Shown: in pieces, positions 18,754-27,449 of the stretch | Position numbering within the stretch: the stretch's first letter is position 1 | How the letters are laid out: every line of letters begins with the position of its first letter | Assembly: GCF_963528755.1 (NCBI RefSeq) | Contig: NZ_CAURXA010000006.1 | Coordinates: forward strand, 124,001-188,000 | DNA length: 64,000 bases | Source of the DNA: Selenomonas sp963528755 | Lineage (GTDB): Bacteria; Bacillota; Negativicutes; Selenomonadales; Selenomonadaceae | Direction: 5' to 3' | Notes under the pieces: model-generated | Told to the model about the DNA's origin: nothing | The model's database searches: none | What the model saw: only the letters and a program-made list of their open reading frames with translations | Program-made: the position numbers and the translations under genes

Positions 18754-19206
18754 TTGCCGGGTTCAGATCTTTTGCTGCGCGTTCTGAGCGTAGCTTTTCA
18801 ATACGGCGTCCTGCTGCTGCTCTTTCGTTTTATCGCACGCCTGGCACAGGCGATGTTTGAAGACGCCAAGGTCTTGCGGCAGGAAATAAAGCCGCGTGAG
18901 ATATTGCCTGACGAAGCCGTGCTCAGCGTCGTGGAGGCAGGCGATGAAGCGCTTTTTGGCAAGCGCTTCGCCTTCACGCAGGGACTGACGATCGGGCGCA
19001 GCGCCGACAACGACATCCGCATTCCCGATTCCTTCGTATCGCACCGTCATGCTGTCGTACGTCTTGTAAACAATCAGTATGTCATCGAGGACATGGGCAG
19101 CATGAACCACACGTATCTAAACGATGCGATCCTGCAGGGAAAGGCTTATCTGAAGCCGGGGGATCTCATACGCATCGGCTTTGTGACACTGAGGTTTGAG
19201 AGGTGA
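18754..19206 (+). CDS. fhaB: FhaB-like protein: membrane segment plus FHA domain
   Basis: 150 residues with a hydrophobic N-terminal helix (about 8-30) and an FHA domain: LTIGRSADNDIRI, SHRHAVV and MNHTYLND. It binds phosphothreonine peptides near the membrane. It begins with TTG directly after the fhaA stop, behind GAGGTG, and overlaps the phosphatase region. The order fhaA-fhaB-phosphatase-rodA-pbpA-kinase copies the actinobacterial pknB locus. Confidence 0.85.
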   Translation: MPGSDLLLRVLSVAFQYGVLLLLFRFIARLAQAMFEDAKVLRQEIKPREILPDEAVLSVVEAGDEALFGKRFAFTQGLTIGRSADNDIRIPDSFVSHRHAVVRLVNNQYVIEDMGSMNHTYLNDAILQGKAYLKPGDLIRIGFVTLRFER

Positions 19207-19211
19207 TTTTT

Positions 19212-19922
19212 TTGAAAGTCTCGAAAGCGACGGACAGGGGAAAGGTGCGCGAGAGCAACGAGGATGCATGCGCCTTCATACCGCCTGATACGTATGTCGT
19301 GGCGGACGGCATGGGGGGATATGCCGCAGGAGAGGTGGCGAGCGCGATGCTCGTCGATGTATTTGCTGAGATGTTTTCCGATGCTGTGCATGAATGTGGC
19401 GAGAAAGCTTTGCTTCACGCCGTACAGGCAGCGAACAGCAAGATTCTCTGTGCAGCGGCAGCGAGTGAAGCCCGAAAGGGCATGGGGACGACGGTCGTCG
19501 CCTTGCAGTATAGGGAAAATGCGGCGTATTGGGCGCATGTGGGCGACAGCCGCCTGTATCTTCTGCGAAAGGGTGCGCTCAGGAGGCTCACGCGCGACCA
19601 TTCCTTCGTACAGGATCTCGTCGATCGAGGCTCCATCACGGAAGAGGAGGCGAGGAATCATCCGAAAAAAAATCTTCTGACGCGTGCAGTCGGCGTGGAA
19701 GAAAAACTTGTCGTCGACACGGGAAGCTTCACGATTGAGGCGGGCGACATCTTTCTCCTGTGCTCGGACGGATTGACGAATATGGTTGGAGAAGCCGCCA
19801 TTCGCGAGACTCTGCAGGGAGAGTCTGCGGACAAGGCACGGACTCTCATCGAGCTGGCACTTCTGGCAGGAGGACTCGACAATATCACAGCCATCGTGGT
19901 GGAATGCGATGAAAGAGGCTAA
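19212..19922 (+). CDS. prpC: PP2C-type serine/threonine phosphatase (Stp/PrpC)
   Basis: 236 residues with the PP2C metal-site motifs RESNEDA, VADGMGGY, AAYWAHVGDSRLY, LLCSDGLTNMV and GGLDNITAIV. It would dephosphorylate proteins phosphorylated by the kinase at 22561. TTG 19212 is well spaced from AGGTGA; GTG 19203 is also possible. The end overlaps the start of the next gene by 14 bases. Confidence 0.92.
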   Translation: MKVSKATDRGKVRESNEDACAFIPPDTYVVADGMGGYAAGEVASAMLVDVFAEMFSDAVHECGEKALLHAVQAANSKILCAAAASEARKGMGTTVVALQYRENAAYWAHVGDSRLYLLRKGALRRLTRDHSFVQDLVDRGSITEEEARNHPKKNLLTRAVGVEEKLVVDTGSFTIEAGDIFLLCSDGLTNMVGEAAIRETLQGESADKARTLIELALLAGGLDNITAIVVECDERG

Positions 19923-21162
19923 GCTGCACCTGCTGCTGCCTCCGCTCGGCATCCTGCTGCTGGGCACGGGCGTACTGCTTCTTGCACATCGTCTGACGGG
20001 GGATCTTTTGCTGCTTCCCTGGCTTGCGGCCGTCATCGTCGGTGCATTCTTCACGCAGTTCATTTTGGGCAGACGAGATGGAACGGACTTGACGCTTTTC
20101 CCTGCGGCCATGCTGCTCGCAAGTCTCGGCCTCATCATGATCGGACGCTTGAAGCCCGCGCTCTTTTTGACACAGATGCGCTGGCTGCTGCTCGGTCTGA
20201 TCGTTTATCTTTTCCTCGTCTTTCTTGGAGAGAGGTTTCTTCGCCTCCTTTCCTATCCATATCTTCTGGGCGTATTCTGCCTTCTGCTCCTGTGCTCGGC
20301 GCTCTTTTTCGGCACGGAGATCGGCGGCAGCCGCAACTGGATCGTCTTCGGCCCTTTCGCCGTGCAGCCATCGGAATTTGGCAAGATCATCATCATCATG
20401 TTTCTTGCCGCCTATCTGACGGAGCATCGGGAGGTATTGACGCTGCCCAGGCACAGGCTTCTTTGGCTGAAGCTGCCCGTGCTTCGCTTCATTGCACCGC
20501 TCCTACTGATCTGGGGCATCGCCATCTTGATGTTCGTCGTGCAGCGCGATCTCGGCTCGGCTCTGCTCTTTTTTGGCATAGCTGTTTCCATGACGTATAT
20601 GGCTACGGGTCGAAAATCTTATGTGGCGCTTGCCTTCGCGTTCTTTCTTGGCGCAGCCGCGCTCAGTTACTCGTTCTTTTCCCATGTGCGCGTGCGCTTC
20701 AACATCTGGCTCGACCCTTGGAGCGATCCTTCGGGCAGCGCTTATCAGGTCGTGCAGTCCCTCTTTGCGCTCGGCTCGGGCGGCGTTTGGGGCGCAGGTT
20801 TTGCGCACGGTCATCCCAATTTGATTCCCGAAGTGCATACGGATTTTATTTTTGCGGCGATTGCGGAAGAACTGGGGCTGCTCGGCTCCCTGGGCGTCAT
20901 GCTCGTCTTTGCCCTGTTTTTTTATCGTGCCATACGCATCGCGCTCGCCTGCCGGGAAGAGACGCGCATGCTGCTTGCCGCCGGCATCGCAGTCGTGTTT
21001 CTCCTGCAGGCTTTCATCATCATCGCAGGCGTGACGAAATTCTTACCGCTGACGGGCATCACGCTTCCCTTTGTAAGCTACGGGGGCAGTTCCATGATCG
21101 CCAGCTTCATGCTGCTCGGCATTTTGACTGTGCTTTCCAAAAAGGAGAATCGCCATGGTTGA
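19909..21162 (+). CDS. RodA/FtsW/SpoVE family peptidoglycan glycosyltransferase
   Basis: 417 residues with about ten membrane helices. Family features are WLDPW in the large periplasmic loop, SGGVWGAGFAHG, DFIFAAIAEELG and the C-terminal PLTGITLPFVSYGGSS motif. SEDS proteins polymerise lipid II together with a class B PBP, and the partner gene follows here with an eight-base overlap. ATG 19909 is chosen because it starts the first helix; an upstream in-frame ATG would overlap the phosphatase deeply. Confidence 0.92.
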   Translation: MKEAKLHLLLPPLGILLLGTGVLLLAHRLTGDLLLLPWLAAVIVGAFFTQFILGRRDGTDLTLFPAAMLLASLGLIMIGRLKPALFLTQMRWLLLGLIVYLFLVFLGERFLRLLSYPYLLGVFCLLLLCSALFFGTEIGGSRNWIVFGPFAVQPSEFGKIIIIMFLAAYLTEHREVLTLPRHRLLWLKLPVLRFIAPLLLIWGIAILMFVVQRDLGSALLFFGIAVSMTYMATGRKSYVALAFAFFLGAAALSYSFFSHVRVRFNIWLDPWSDPSGSAYQVVQSLFALGSGGVWGAGFAHGHPNLIPEVHTDFIFAAIAEELGLLGSLGVMLVFALFFYRAIRIALACREETRMLLAAGIAVVFLLQAFIIIAGVTKFLPLTGITLPFVSYGGSSMIASFMLLGILTVLSKKENRHG

Positions 21163-22549
21163 GCGAAATAATACAAGGTATATCCTGCGCACAGCCATCC
21201 TCTTGCTCCTGTCATTTTCCTGCCTGGCGCTTTATGTCGTCTATCTGCAGGTCTGGGAAGCGGATCGGCTCGCAGAGCATCCGCTGAATCGCCGCGCGGC
21301 TCTCGCCGAGGACAGCGTGCTGCGCGGCAGCATCCTTGATCGAAAGGGTGAAGTTCTCGCGCTCAGCCCCAATGTGGGCGAAAGGCGCTATCCTTACGGG
21401 CGGATCATGGCGTCGGTCACGGGCTATCTTGATGATACGATCGGCAGCACGGGCATCGAGGCTTATAAGGGGGCAGAGCTTTCGGGACACAGCCGCCTTC
21501 TCGGGCGATTGGGGCCGCTCGCGCAAATTTTCGCCTCTGCACGCGGCGACGATGTCTATCTGACGCTCGATGCCGCACTGCAGGAAACGGCATACGAGGC
21601 GCTGGGAGAACGGCGCGGGGCTGTCGTCATGCTCGATGCGGAAAGCGGGGCGGTTCTCGTACTCGCATCGCGTCCCTCGTTCGATCCGTCCAATATTCAA
21701 GCGCAGTGGGATAGCCTGAGACAGGACAAGGAAAGTCCTCTCGTAAACCGTGCGCTGCAAGGTCTTTATCCGCCTGGATCGACCATCAAGCCATTGATTC
21801 TCGATGCGGCGTTGGAAAACGGCGTTACGAACAGCAAGGAAGTATTCGACTGCACGGGAGCGCTCAAAGTGGGGGATTCGGTCATCCACGAGAGCCACGG
21901 CGCTGTGCACGGCAGGATCGATGTGGAGCACGCCTTGATTGAGTCTTGCAACACGACGTTCGGCTCGCTTGCGCTGCGCCTGGGTGGCAAGAAACTGGCG
22001 GACGCCTTCCGGCGTTTCGGCTTTGAGGAGACGGCGCAGGGCGAATTGGCGGAGGCGGCAGCGCATCTGCCCGACTTCGCTTCCCTCGGTCAAGGAGATA
22101 CGGCTCAGATCGGCATTGGGCAGAGCACGCTTCTCGTCACGCCGCTGCACATGGCGCTGCTCGCCGCAGCGTTTGCAAATGACGGTGTCGTAATGAAGCC
22201 CTACATGGTCGAACGTGTCGTGACGCCCAACGGCATCACACTCGAACAGCATCGAAGCGAGAAGTGGTTCGAGGCTACGACGGCGGCGCGAGCCTCCTTG
22301 ATTCATGGATTCATGGAGGAGGTCGTGCAGGAAGGCACGGGCACGGCGGCGGCACTCCGTGGCGTGCGCGTAGCGGGCAAGACGGGCACGGCGGAAAATT
22401 CGGGCGAGGATCATGCGTGGTTCATCGGCTCGGCGGAAATAAAAGGTCGAAAGGTGGCTTTTGCCATCCTTGTGGAAAACAGCGGCGGAGGCGGCACAGA
22501 AGCTGCACCAATCGCACGGAAGCTGTTGGAAAAGTTGCAAGATGATTAG
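21155..22549 (+). CDS. pbpA: Class B penicillin-binding protein (PbpA-like transpeptidase)
   Basis: 464 residues: one N-terminal membrane anchor (about 10-32), a short pedestal domain (RGSILDRKGEVLA) and a transpeptidase domain with all three active-site motifs: STIK (Ser209, Lys212), SCN (264-266) and KTG (409-411). It crosslinks peptidoglycan on the outer face of the inner membrane. The short form and its place behind a SEDS gene match PbpA of the actinobacterial kinase locus. Confidence 0.93.
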   Translation: MVERNNTRYILRTAILLLLSFSCLALYVVYLQVWEADRLAEHPLNRRAALAEDSVLRGSILDRKGEVLALSPNVGERRYPYGRIMASVTGYLDDTIGSTGIEAYKGAELSGHSRLLGRLGPLAQIFASARGDDVYLTLDAALQETAYEALGERRGAVVMLDAESGAVLVLASRPSFDPSNIQAQWDSLRQDKESPLVNRALQGLYPPGSTIKPLILDAALENGVTNSKEVFDCTGALKVGDSVIHESHGAVHGRIDVEHALIESCNTTFGSLALRLGGKKLADAFRRFGFEETAQGELAEAAAHLPDFASLGQGDTAQIGIGQSTLLVTPLHMALLAAAFANDGVVMKPYMVERVVTPNGITLEQHRSEKWFEATTAARASLIHGFMEEVVQEGTGTAAALRGVRVAGKTGTAENSGEDHAWFIGSAEIKGRKVAFAILVENSGGGGTEAAPIARKLLEKLQDD

Positions 22550-22560
22550 GAGGCAGTGCC

Positions 22561-24342
22561 ATGGAACAACGCATTTTAGGCAATCGCTATGAGCTTGTGG
22601 AGCTTGTTGGAAGCGGCGGCATGGCTGATGTATATAAGGCGCACGATAAACTGCTCGATCGAACGGTCGCGGTCAAGGTGCTGCACGCCCAATTCGCGAG
22701 TGACGCCGAGTTTGTAGCACGCTTTCAAGCTGAAGCACAGGGAGCCGCGAAGATGTCGCATCCCAACATCGTCAATATCTACGATGTCGGGCAGGAGGGA
22801 AACGCCCACTACATCGTTATGGAATACGTTTCGGGGCAGACCCTGCGCGAAGAGCTTGATGCGGGCGGACGCCTGCCCGTTGCCACGGCGCTCGCCATTG
22901 CGCGTCAGATTGCCGAGGCTCTGCATCATGCGCACAAGAACGGTCTTGTCCACTGTGACATCAAGCCGCACAACATCCTCGTGATGGAGGACGGGCGCAT
23001 CAAGGTCGCCGATTTCGGCATCGCTCGCGCCGTGAGCTCGGTCACGTCGACGTATACAGGCAACATCGTTGGCTCCGTGCATTATTTTTCGCCGGAGCAA
23101 GCGAAGGGCGCTTCGATCACGCCGAAGTCAGATGTCTATTCCCTCGGCGTCGTTCTCTATGAAATGCTCACGGGCGAGCTGCCCTTCACGGGCGAAACGC
23201 CCGTCGGCATCGCCTTGAAGCACTTGCAGGAAGAACCTCTTTCCGTCTGCGCCATCGACCCGTCAATTCCGCCCTTCGTCGAGGCTCTCGTTGCGGAATT
23301 GATGGCAAAGGATCCGAGCCGGCGCCCCGACAGTGAAACCGTCGTGCGGCAGATCGCGCAGGATGAGGCGATGCTTGGCGGCTCGGCATCGCCGCTGCTC
23401 GATCCCTATGCGACGCAGGTATTGCCGCGCGTGCGCGAGGCCGAGGTCGATTCATCTCTTTTGTCAAGACACGGGCAGGAAGAGCGGCAGTCCGTGCATG
23501 TGCCAGATGCCGGGCATGGCGGTGCAGCGAAGAAGGCGTACCGCTCCAAGGCCTTTCTTTTCGTCCTGTTCCTCGTATTGTTTTTTGGCTTCTTTGCAGG
23601 CGCATTCCTTTCCTATGGGAAGTTTTGGAGCGGTGCGGAAGTCGTCGTTCCCGATGTGACGGGACAGACGCTGGCCGTCGCCAAGCAGAAGCTGGAGGAC
23701 AAGAAACTGCGCGTGGACATCGCGGAGATGTACGATTCCAATATACCGGCAGGACAGGTGGTCAAGCAAGATCCTGAGGGAGGCTCGAAGGTCAAAGAAG
23801 AGCGCCTCGTGACCATCTACGTGAGCAAGGGCGGCGAGGAGGTCAGTATGCCGGAACTCAAGGGGATGCAGAAGTCAGCGGCGGAGAGCAAGCTGACCGG
23901 AGCGGGTCTGAAACTTGGCGTCGTGACGGAAGAGTTCTCCTCGCAGCCTGCGGGGAGCGTCATCGGACAAGATCCGCGTGCGGGATCGAAGATCAGCAAG
24001 GGGCAGGTCGTCGACCTCGTGATCAGCAAGGGCGAGCGGCCGCGCAAGGTCTCCGTGCCGAGCGTCGTCGGCGGCGCGGAATCAAGCGCCAAGGAAGCGA
24101 TCAAGAACCGCGGACTTCATGTAGGCTCCGTCACGAAGGAAGCGAGTTCGCAGGCGGCAGGCACGGTCGTGCGGCAGAGCCCGGCGGCAGGCAGCGAGGT
24201 GGAAGAAGGCACGGCGGTTGACCTTGTGCTTGCCGCCGAGACGGAAAAGAAGTCTTCGAAGACGAAGGAGCGCGCGTCGGACGACAATGCAGGCGACAAG
24301 ACGCCGAGCAAGGACGCAAGCGGCGGCAAGTCGAACCGCTAG
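22561..24342 (+). CDS. prkC: PASTA-domain serine/threonine protein kinase (PrkC/PknB/Stk)
   Basis: 593 residues. The kinase domain (1-265) has the GSGGMADVY loop, Lys39, the catalytic loop HCDIKPHN (Asp133, Lys135, Asn138; Cys replaces the usual Arg of HRD) and DFG (Asp151). A membrane helix lies near residues 330-350. Three PASTA repeats follow outside the membrane (about 360-560), then a low-complexity Ser/Lys-rich tail. Such kinases sense muropeptides or lipid II and control wall synthesis. The gene order places it with its phosphatase and two FHA readers. Confidence 0.95.
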   Translation: MEQRILGNRYELVELVGSGGMADVYKAHDKLLDRTVAVKVLHAQFASDAEFVARFQAEAQGAAKMSHPNIVNIYDVGQEGNAHYIVMEYVSGQTLREELDAGGRLPVATALAIARQIAEALHHAHKNGLVHCDIKPHNILVMEDGRIKVADFGIARAVSSVTSTYTGNIVGSVHYFSPEQAKGASITPKSDVYSLGVVLYEMLTGELPFTGETPVGIALKHLQEEPLSVCAIDPSIPPFVEALVAELMAKDPSRRPDSETVVRQIAQDEAMLGGSASPLLDPYATQVLPRVREAEVDSSLLSRHGQEERQSVHVPDAGHGGAAKKAYRSKAFLFVLFLVLFFGFFAGAFLSYGKFWSGAEVVVPDVTGQTLAVAKQKLEDKKLRVDIAEMYDSNIPAGQVVKQDPEGGSKVKEERLVTIYVSKGGEEVSMPELKGMQKSAAESKLTGAGLKLGVVTEEFSSQPAGSVIGQDPRAGSKISKGQVVDLVISKGERPRKVSVPSVVGGAESSAKEAIKNRGLHVGSVTKEASSQAAGTVVRQSPAAGSEVEEGTAVDLVLAAETEKKSSKTKERASDDNAGDKTPSKDASGGKSNR

Positions 24343-24363
24343 CAAGTGGGAAAGGAGGACGGT

Positions 24364-25248
24364 TTGTTGCAGGGAAAGGTGCTCAGAGCGCAGAATAGTT
24401 TCTTCTACGTGGCGACACGAGAGGGACTTGTGGAGGCGAAGCTGCGAGGCCGCCTGAAAAAGGAGCGCATTGCCGTCGTGCCGGGCGATGACGTGGAGCT
24501 TGAGCTTACGGAAGGCGGCGCGGGCGTCATTGAGCGGCGCTGTGAGCGAAGAAGCCTTTTGCGCCGCCCGTTGGTCGCCAATATCGATCAGGTCGTCCTC
24601 GTCTTCGCTGCGCGCGAGCCGGATATCAATCCTGTGCTCATCGACCGTTTTCTCGTGCTCGCCGAGTGGTCGAAGATCGAACGTATCATCCTCTGCATCA
24701 ACAAGATGGATCTGCTGGATGGTGATGGGGCGGAGATTCCTGCACTCGCCGCACTCTATCGTGAAATTGGCTATCCCGTATGCCTGCTGTCCACTGTTAC
24801 AGGGGAAGGCGTGGCAGACATGCAGTCTCTTGTTAAGGGAAAGACGAGCGTGTTTGCCGGCTCATCGGGTGTGGGAAAATCCTCTCTCTTGAACTGCCTC
24901 GCACCGGGCAGCGCCCTTTCTACGGGCGCTGTCAGCGAGAAGATCAAGCGCGGCAGGCATACGACGCGAACGGCGCAGCTTCTGCCGTTCGCCGGAGGAT
25001 TCCTCGTCGATACGCCGGGCTTCAGCGCTACGGAACTTGCCGAGATCGAGCCTTGTGCGCTCCCGGAGCTTTTTCCCGAATTTCGTTCCTTTTTCGGCGC
25101 TTGCCGATTTCAGCCCTGCACGCACAGCCACGAGCCGGGCTGCGCTGTCAAAGAAGCCGTGCAGGCGGGAAAGATTGCAGACTCGCGCTATGCTTCCTAT
25201 TTGGAAATGCTGCAGCAGAGTGTACGGAGAAAGAAGGTATATCGATGA
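24364..25248 (+). CDS. rsgA: Ribosome small subunit-dependent GTPase A
   Basis: About 294 residues. The N-terminal OB fold begins QGKVLRAQNSFFYV. The circularly permuted GTPase has NKMD before the P-loop SSGVGKSSLLN, and a C-terminal zinc motif C-x4-C-x-H-x5-C appears in CRFQPCTHSHEPGC. It helps late 30S ribosome assembly. AAAGGAGG at 24351-24358 points to TTG at 24364 or 24367; the in-frame GTG at 24346 lies before that site and is rejected. The prkC-rsgA-rpe order is typical of Firmicutes. Confidence 0.95.
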   Translation: MLQGKVLRAQNSFFYVATREGLVEAKLRGRLKKERIAVVPGDDVELELTEGGAGVIERRCERRSLLRRPLVANIDQVVLVFAAREPDINPVLIDRFLVLAEWSKIERIILCINKMDLLDGDGAEIPALAALYREIGYPVCLLSTVTGEGVADMQSLVKGKTSVFAGSSGVGKSSLLNCLAPGSALSTGAVSEKIKRGRHTTRTAQLLPFAGGFLVDTPGFSATELAEIEPCALPELFPEFRSFFGACRFQPCTHSHEPGCAVKEAVQAGKIADSRYASYLEMLQQSVRRKKVYR

Positions 25249-25889
25249 TTCAAGTGGCGCCGTCGATTCTCTCGGCGGATTTCGCGCATCTTGCCGATGA
25301 GGTGCAGCGCATTGAAACTGCGGGGGCGGAGTATGTCCATATCGATGTCATGGACGGCGCTTTTGTGCCGAACATCACGTTGGGTGCTCCCGTCGTGAAG
25401 TCGCTTCGCAAATGCTCTGCGGCGGTTTTTGATGTGCATCTGATGGTCGAGCGCCCGGAAGCGCAGATCGCCTCCTTCGTCGAGGCTGGTGCGGACGTCA
25501 TCACCTTTCATATCGAGGCGGTGCGTCATGCCCATCGCCTTGTACAGGAGATCAAATCTCTCGGCTGCAGGGCGGGCATCGCGCTCAATCCTGCGACGCC
25601 GCTCGTCATGCTCGAAGAACTTATGGCAGATATCGACATGGCGCTCATCATGACGGTAAATCCAGGTTTCGGCGGACAGAAGTTCATTCCGTCGATGCTC
25701 GAAAAAATCGCGCTTCTGCGTCATACGGTGGAAGAAAATGATTTCGCTCTCGACATCGAGGTCGATGGCGGTATCAATGCCGAGACGGCGCCGCTCGTGA
25801 GAGAGGCGGGGGCGAACATCCTCGTCGCAGGCTCTGCCGTCTATGGTGCGAGCGATATAGAAAAAGCGATTCAAGCGATTCGCGGCTGA
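25245..25889 (+). CDS. rpe: Ribulose-phosphate 3-epimerase
   Basis: 214 residues, a TIM barrel with APSILSADFAHL, HIDVMDGAFVPN (metal-binding His and catalytic Asp), DVHLMVE, MTVNPGFGGQKFIP and EVDGGIN. It interconverts ribulose-5-phosphate and xylulose-5-phosphate in the pentose phosphate pathway. The ATG overlaps the rsgA stop codon (ATGA), and AAGAAGG lies upstream; any longer frame would overlap rsgA. Confidence 0.96.
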   Translation: MIQVAPSILSADFAHLADEVQRIETAGAEYVHIDVMDGAFVPNITLGAPVVKSLRKCSAAVFDVHLMVERPEAQIASFVEAGADVITFHIEAVRHAHRLVQEIKSLGCRAGIALNPATPLVMLEELMADIDMALIMTVNPGFGGQKFIPSMLEKIALLRHTVEENDFALDIEVDGGINAETAPLVREAGANILVAGSAVYGASDIEKAIQAIRG

Positions 25890-25906
25890 GGGAGGAGGAA
25901 ACGCGA

Positions 25907-26581
25907 ATGGAAAAGGCGGTAGTGCTGCTTTCGGGCGGACTTGATTCGACGACCTGCATGGCCGTCGCAAAGGAGCAGGGGAAAGAACTTTATCCCATCA
26001 GTTTTGACTATCATCAGCGCCACAGCATCGAACTGGAAGGCGCGAAGAAGATTGCAGCTTTTTACAAAGTGAAACGTCATCTGATCATTGAGACGAACAT
26101 GGAAGCGATCGGCGGTTCGGCCCTGACGGACGACAGCATCGCTGTGCCCGAGGGCGACGTTTCGCGCACGTCGGTTCCCGTGACCTACGTGCCCGCACGG
26201 AATCTGATCTTCTTGAGCTATGCGCTCGGCTATGCCGAAACCATCGGCGCGCGCTCCGTCTACATTGGCGTCAACAGCGTCGACTATTCGGGCTATCCTG
26301 ACTGCCGTCCCGAATTTATCCGGCATTTTCAGGCCGTCGCGGACTACTCGACGGAGGCGGCCTCCGAAGGAAAGCGCATCGAGATCGTCACGCCCCTGCA
26401 GAATTTATCCAAAGCCGACATCGTGCGCTTGGCGACGCGTCTTGCCGTGCCGTTGGAGCTCACGCACAGCTGCTACAACGGCGGCAAAAAGGCGTGCGGC
26501 ATCTGCGACAGCTGCAAACTGCGTCTGCAGGGCTTCGCGGCTGCCGGCATAAAAGATCCGATCGAGTATGAAAGACGCTGA
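25907..26581 (+). CDS. queC: 7-cyano-7-deazaguanine synthase
   Basis: 224 residues. The PP-loop ATPase motif LLSGGLDSTTC is near the N-terminus and the four zinc-binding cysteines lie in SCYNGGKKACGICDSC. It converts carboxy-deazaguanine to preQ0 with ATP and ammonia, in queuosine synthesis. An AGGAGG precedes the ATG. It overlaps folE2, whose product makes an early precursor for the same pathway. Confidence 0.95.
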   Translation: MEKAVVLLSGGLDSTTCMAVAKEQGKELYPISFDYHQRHSIELEGAKKIAAFYKVKRHLIIETNMEAIGGSALTDDSIAVPEGDVSRTSVPVTYVPARNLIFLSYALGYAETIGARSVYIGVNSVDYSGYPDCRPEFIRHFQAVADYSTEAASEGKRIEIVTPLQNLSKADIVRLATRLAVPLELTHSCYNGGKKACGICDSCKLRLQGFAAAGIKDPIEYERR

Positions 26582-27410
26582 AGAAACGATGATGAAGGAC
26601 ATACAGAAAAGCGCGGATATGCGCGGCATCGACATACAGCATGTCGGCATCAAGGACGCCCATCTGCCGTTTCGCATCAAGACGAAGGCGGGTGATTTCC
26701 AACAGGTCACAGCGCGCATCCTCTTTACGGTTTCTCTTCCCAAGGAGTACAAGGGCACGCACATGAGCCGCTTCCTGGAAATCTTGCAGCAGTGGTGCGA
26801 CAAGCCCGTAGCGGAAGAAGAGATGGAAGCCATGCTGCAGGAGGCGCTTCATCGTCTTGAAGCGGAGACGGCGAAACTGCGCCTTTCCTTCAAGTATTTC
26901 ATCGAGAAGGAAGCGCCGGCGAGCGGCAAGAAATCCGTGCTTGACCTCGATTGCTTCTTCGAGGGCGAAAAGCGTGCGGGCGAGGTGATGTCGTTCCGTC
27001 TCGGCGTCACCGTGCCTGCGACATCCCTCTGCCCGTGCAGCAAGGCGATCTCGCGCTACGGTGCGCACAATCAGAGGAGTCTTCTGCAGGCCGTCGTCGA
27101 GTTCAAGCCGCCCGCGCCGTGCATCTTCATCGAGGATCTCGCCGTGCTCATGGAAGAGCGGGCATCGTGCCCGATCTATCCGCTGTTGAAGCGTGAGGAT
27201 GAGAAGTATGTGACAGAAAAGGCATACGAGCAGCCGAAGTTTGTCGAGGACATCCTGCGCGACCTCGTGCTCGCCCTGCGTCCTTTGCCCGGACTCTTTT
27301 GGTTCTCGCTTTCCTGCGAGAATTTCGAGTCCATTCACAATCACAGCGCCTATGCGAGCCACGAAGAATATGTGAATTGCGAGGCGCGGACAGCCGGCAA
27401 AGAGCAATGA
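26568..27410 (+). CDS. folE2: GTP cyclohydrolase IB (FolE2/MptA family)
   Basis: 280 residues. Diagnostic motifs are DIQ near the N-terminus, PKEYKGTHMSRF and ATSLCPCSKAISRYGAHNQRS, with the conserved Cys and the His/Glu metal ligands. It makes dihydroneopterin triphosphate from GTP, a precursor of folate and of queuosine. I considered QueF because of the neighbour, but the motifs fit FolE2. ATG 26568 overlaps queC by 14 bases; ATG 26589 or 26592 are possible later starts. queD and queE are not in the window. Confidence 0.9.
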   Translation: MKDAEETMMKDIQKSADMRGIDIQHVGIKDAHLPFRIKTKAGDFQQVTARILFTVSLPKEYKGTHMSRFLEILQQWCDKPVAEEEMEAMLQEALHRLEAETAKLRLSFKYFIEKEAPASGKKSVLDLDCFFEGEKRAGEVMSFRLGVTVPATSLCPCSKAISRYGAHNQRSLLQAVVEFKPPAPCIFIEDLAVLMEERASCPIYPLLKREDEKYVTEKAYEQPKFVEDILRDLVLALRPLPGLFWFSLSCENFESIHNHSAYASHEEYVNCEARTAGKEQ

Positions 27411-27449
27411 GCTGAGAAACTGCGTCAGGCCGCTCTGAGGAGGTGTCAA

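Noticed and set aside
26568..27410. QueF (preQ0 reductase) as identity of the gene after queC
   Set aside because: The KGTHMSRF and TSLCPCSK...GAHNQRS motifs and the 280-residue length fit GTP cyclohydrolase IB instead.
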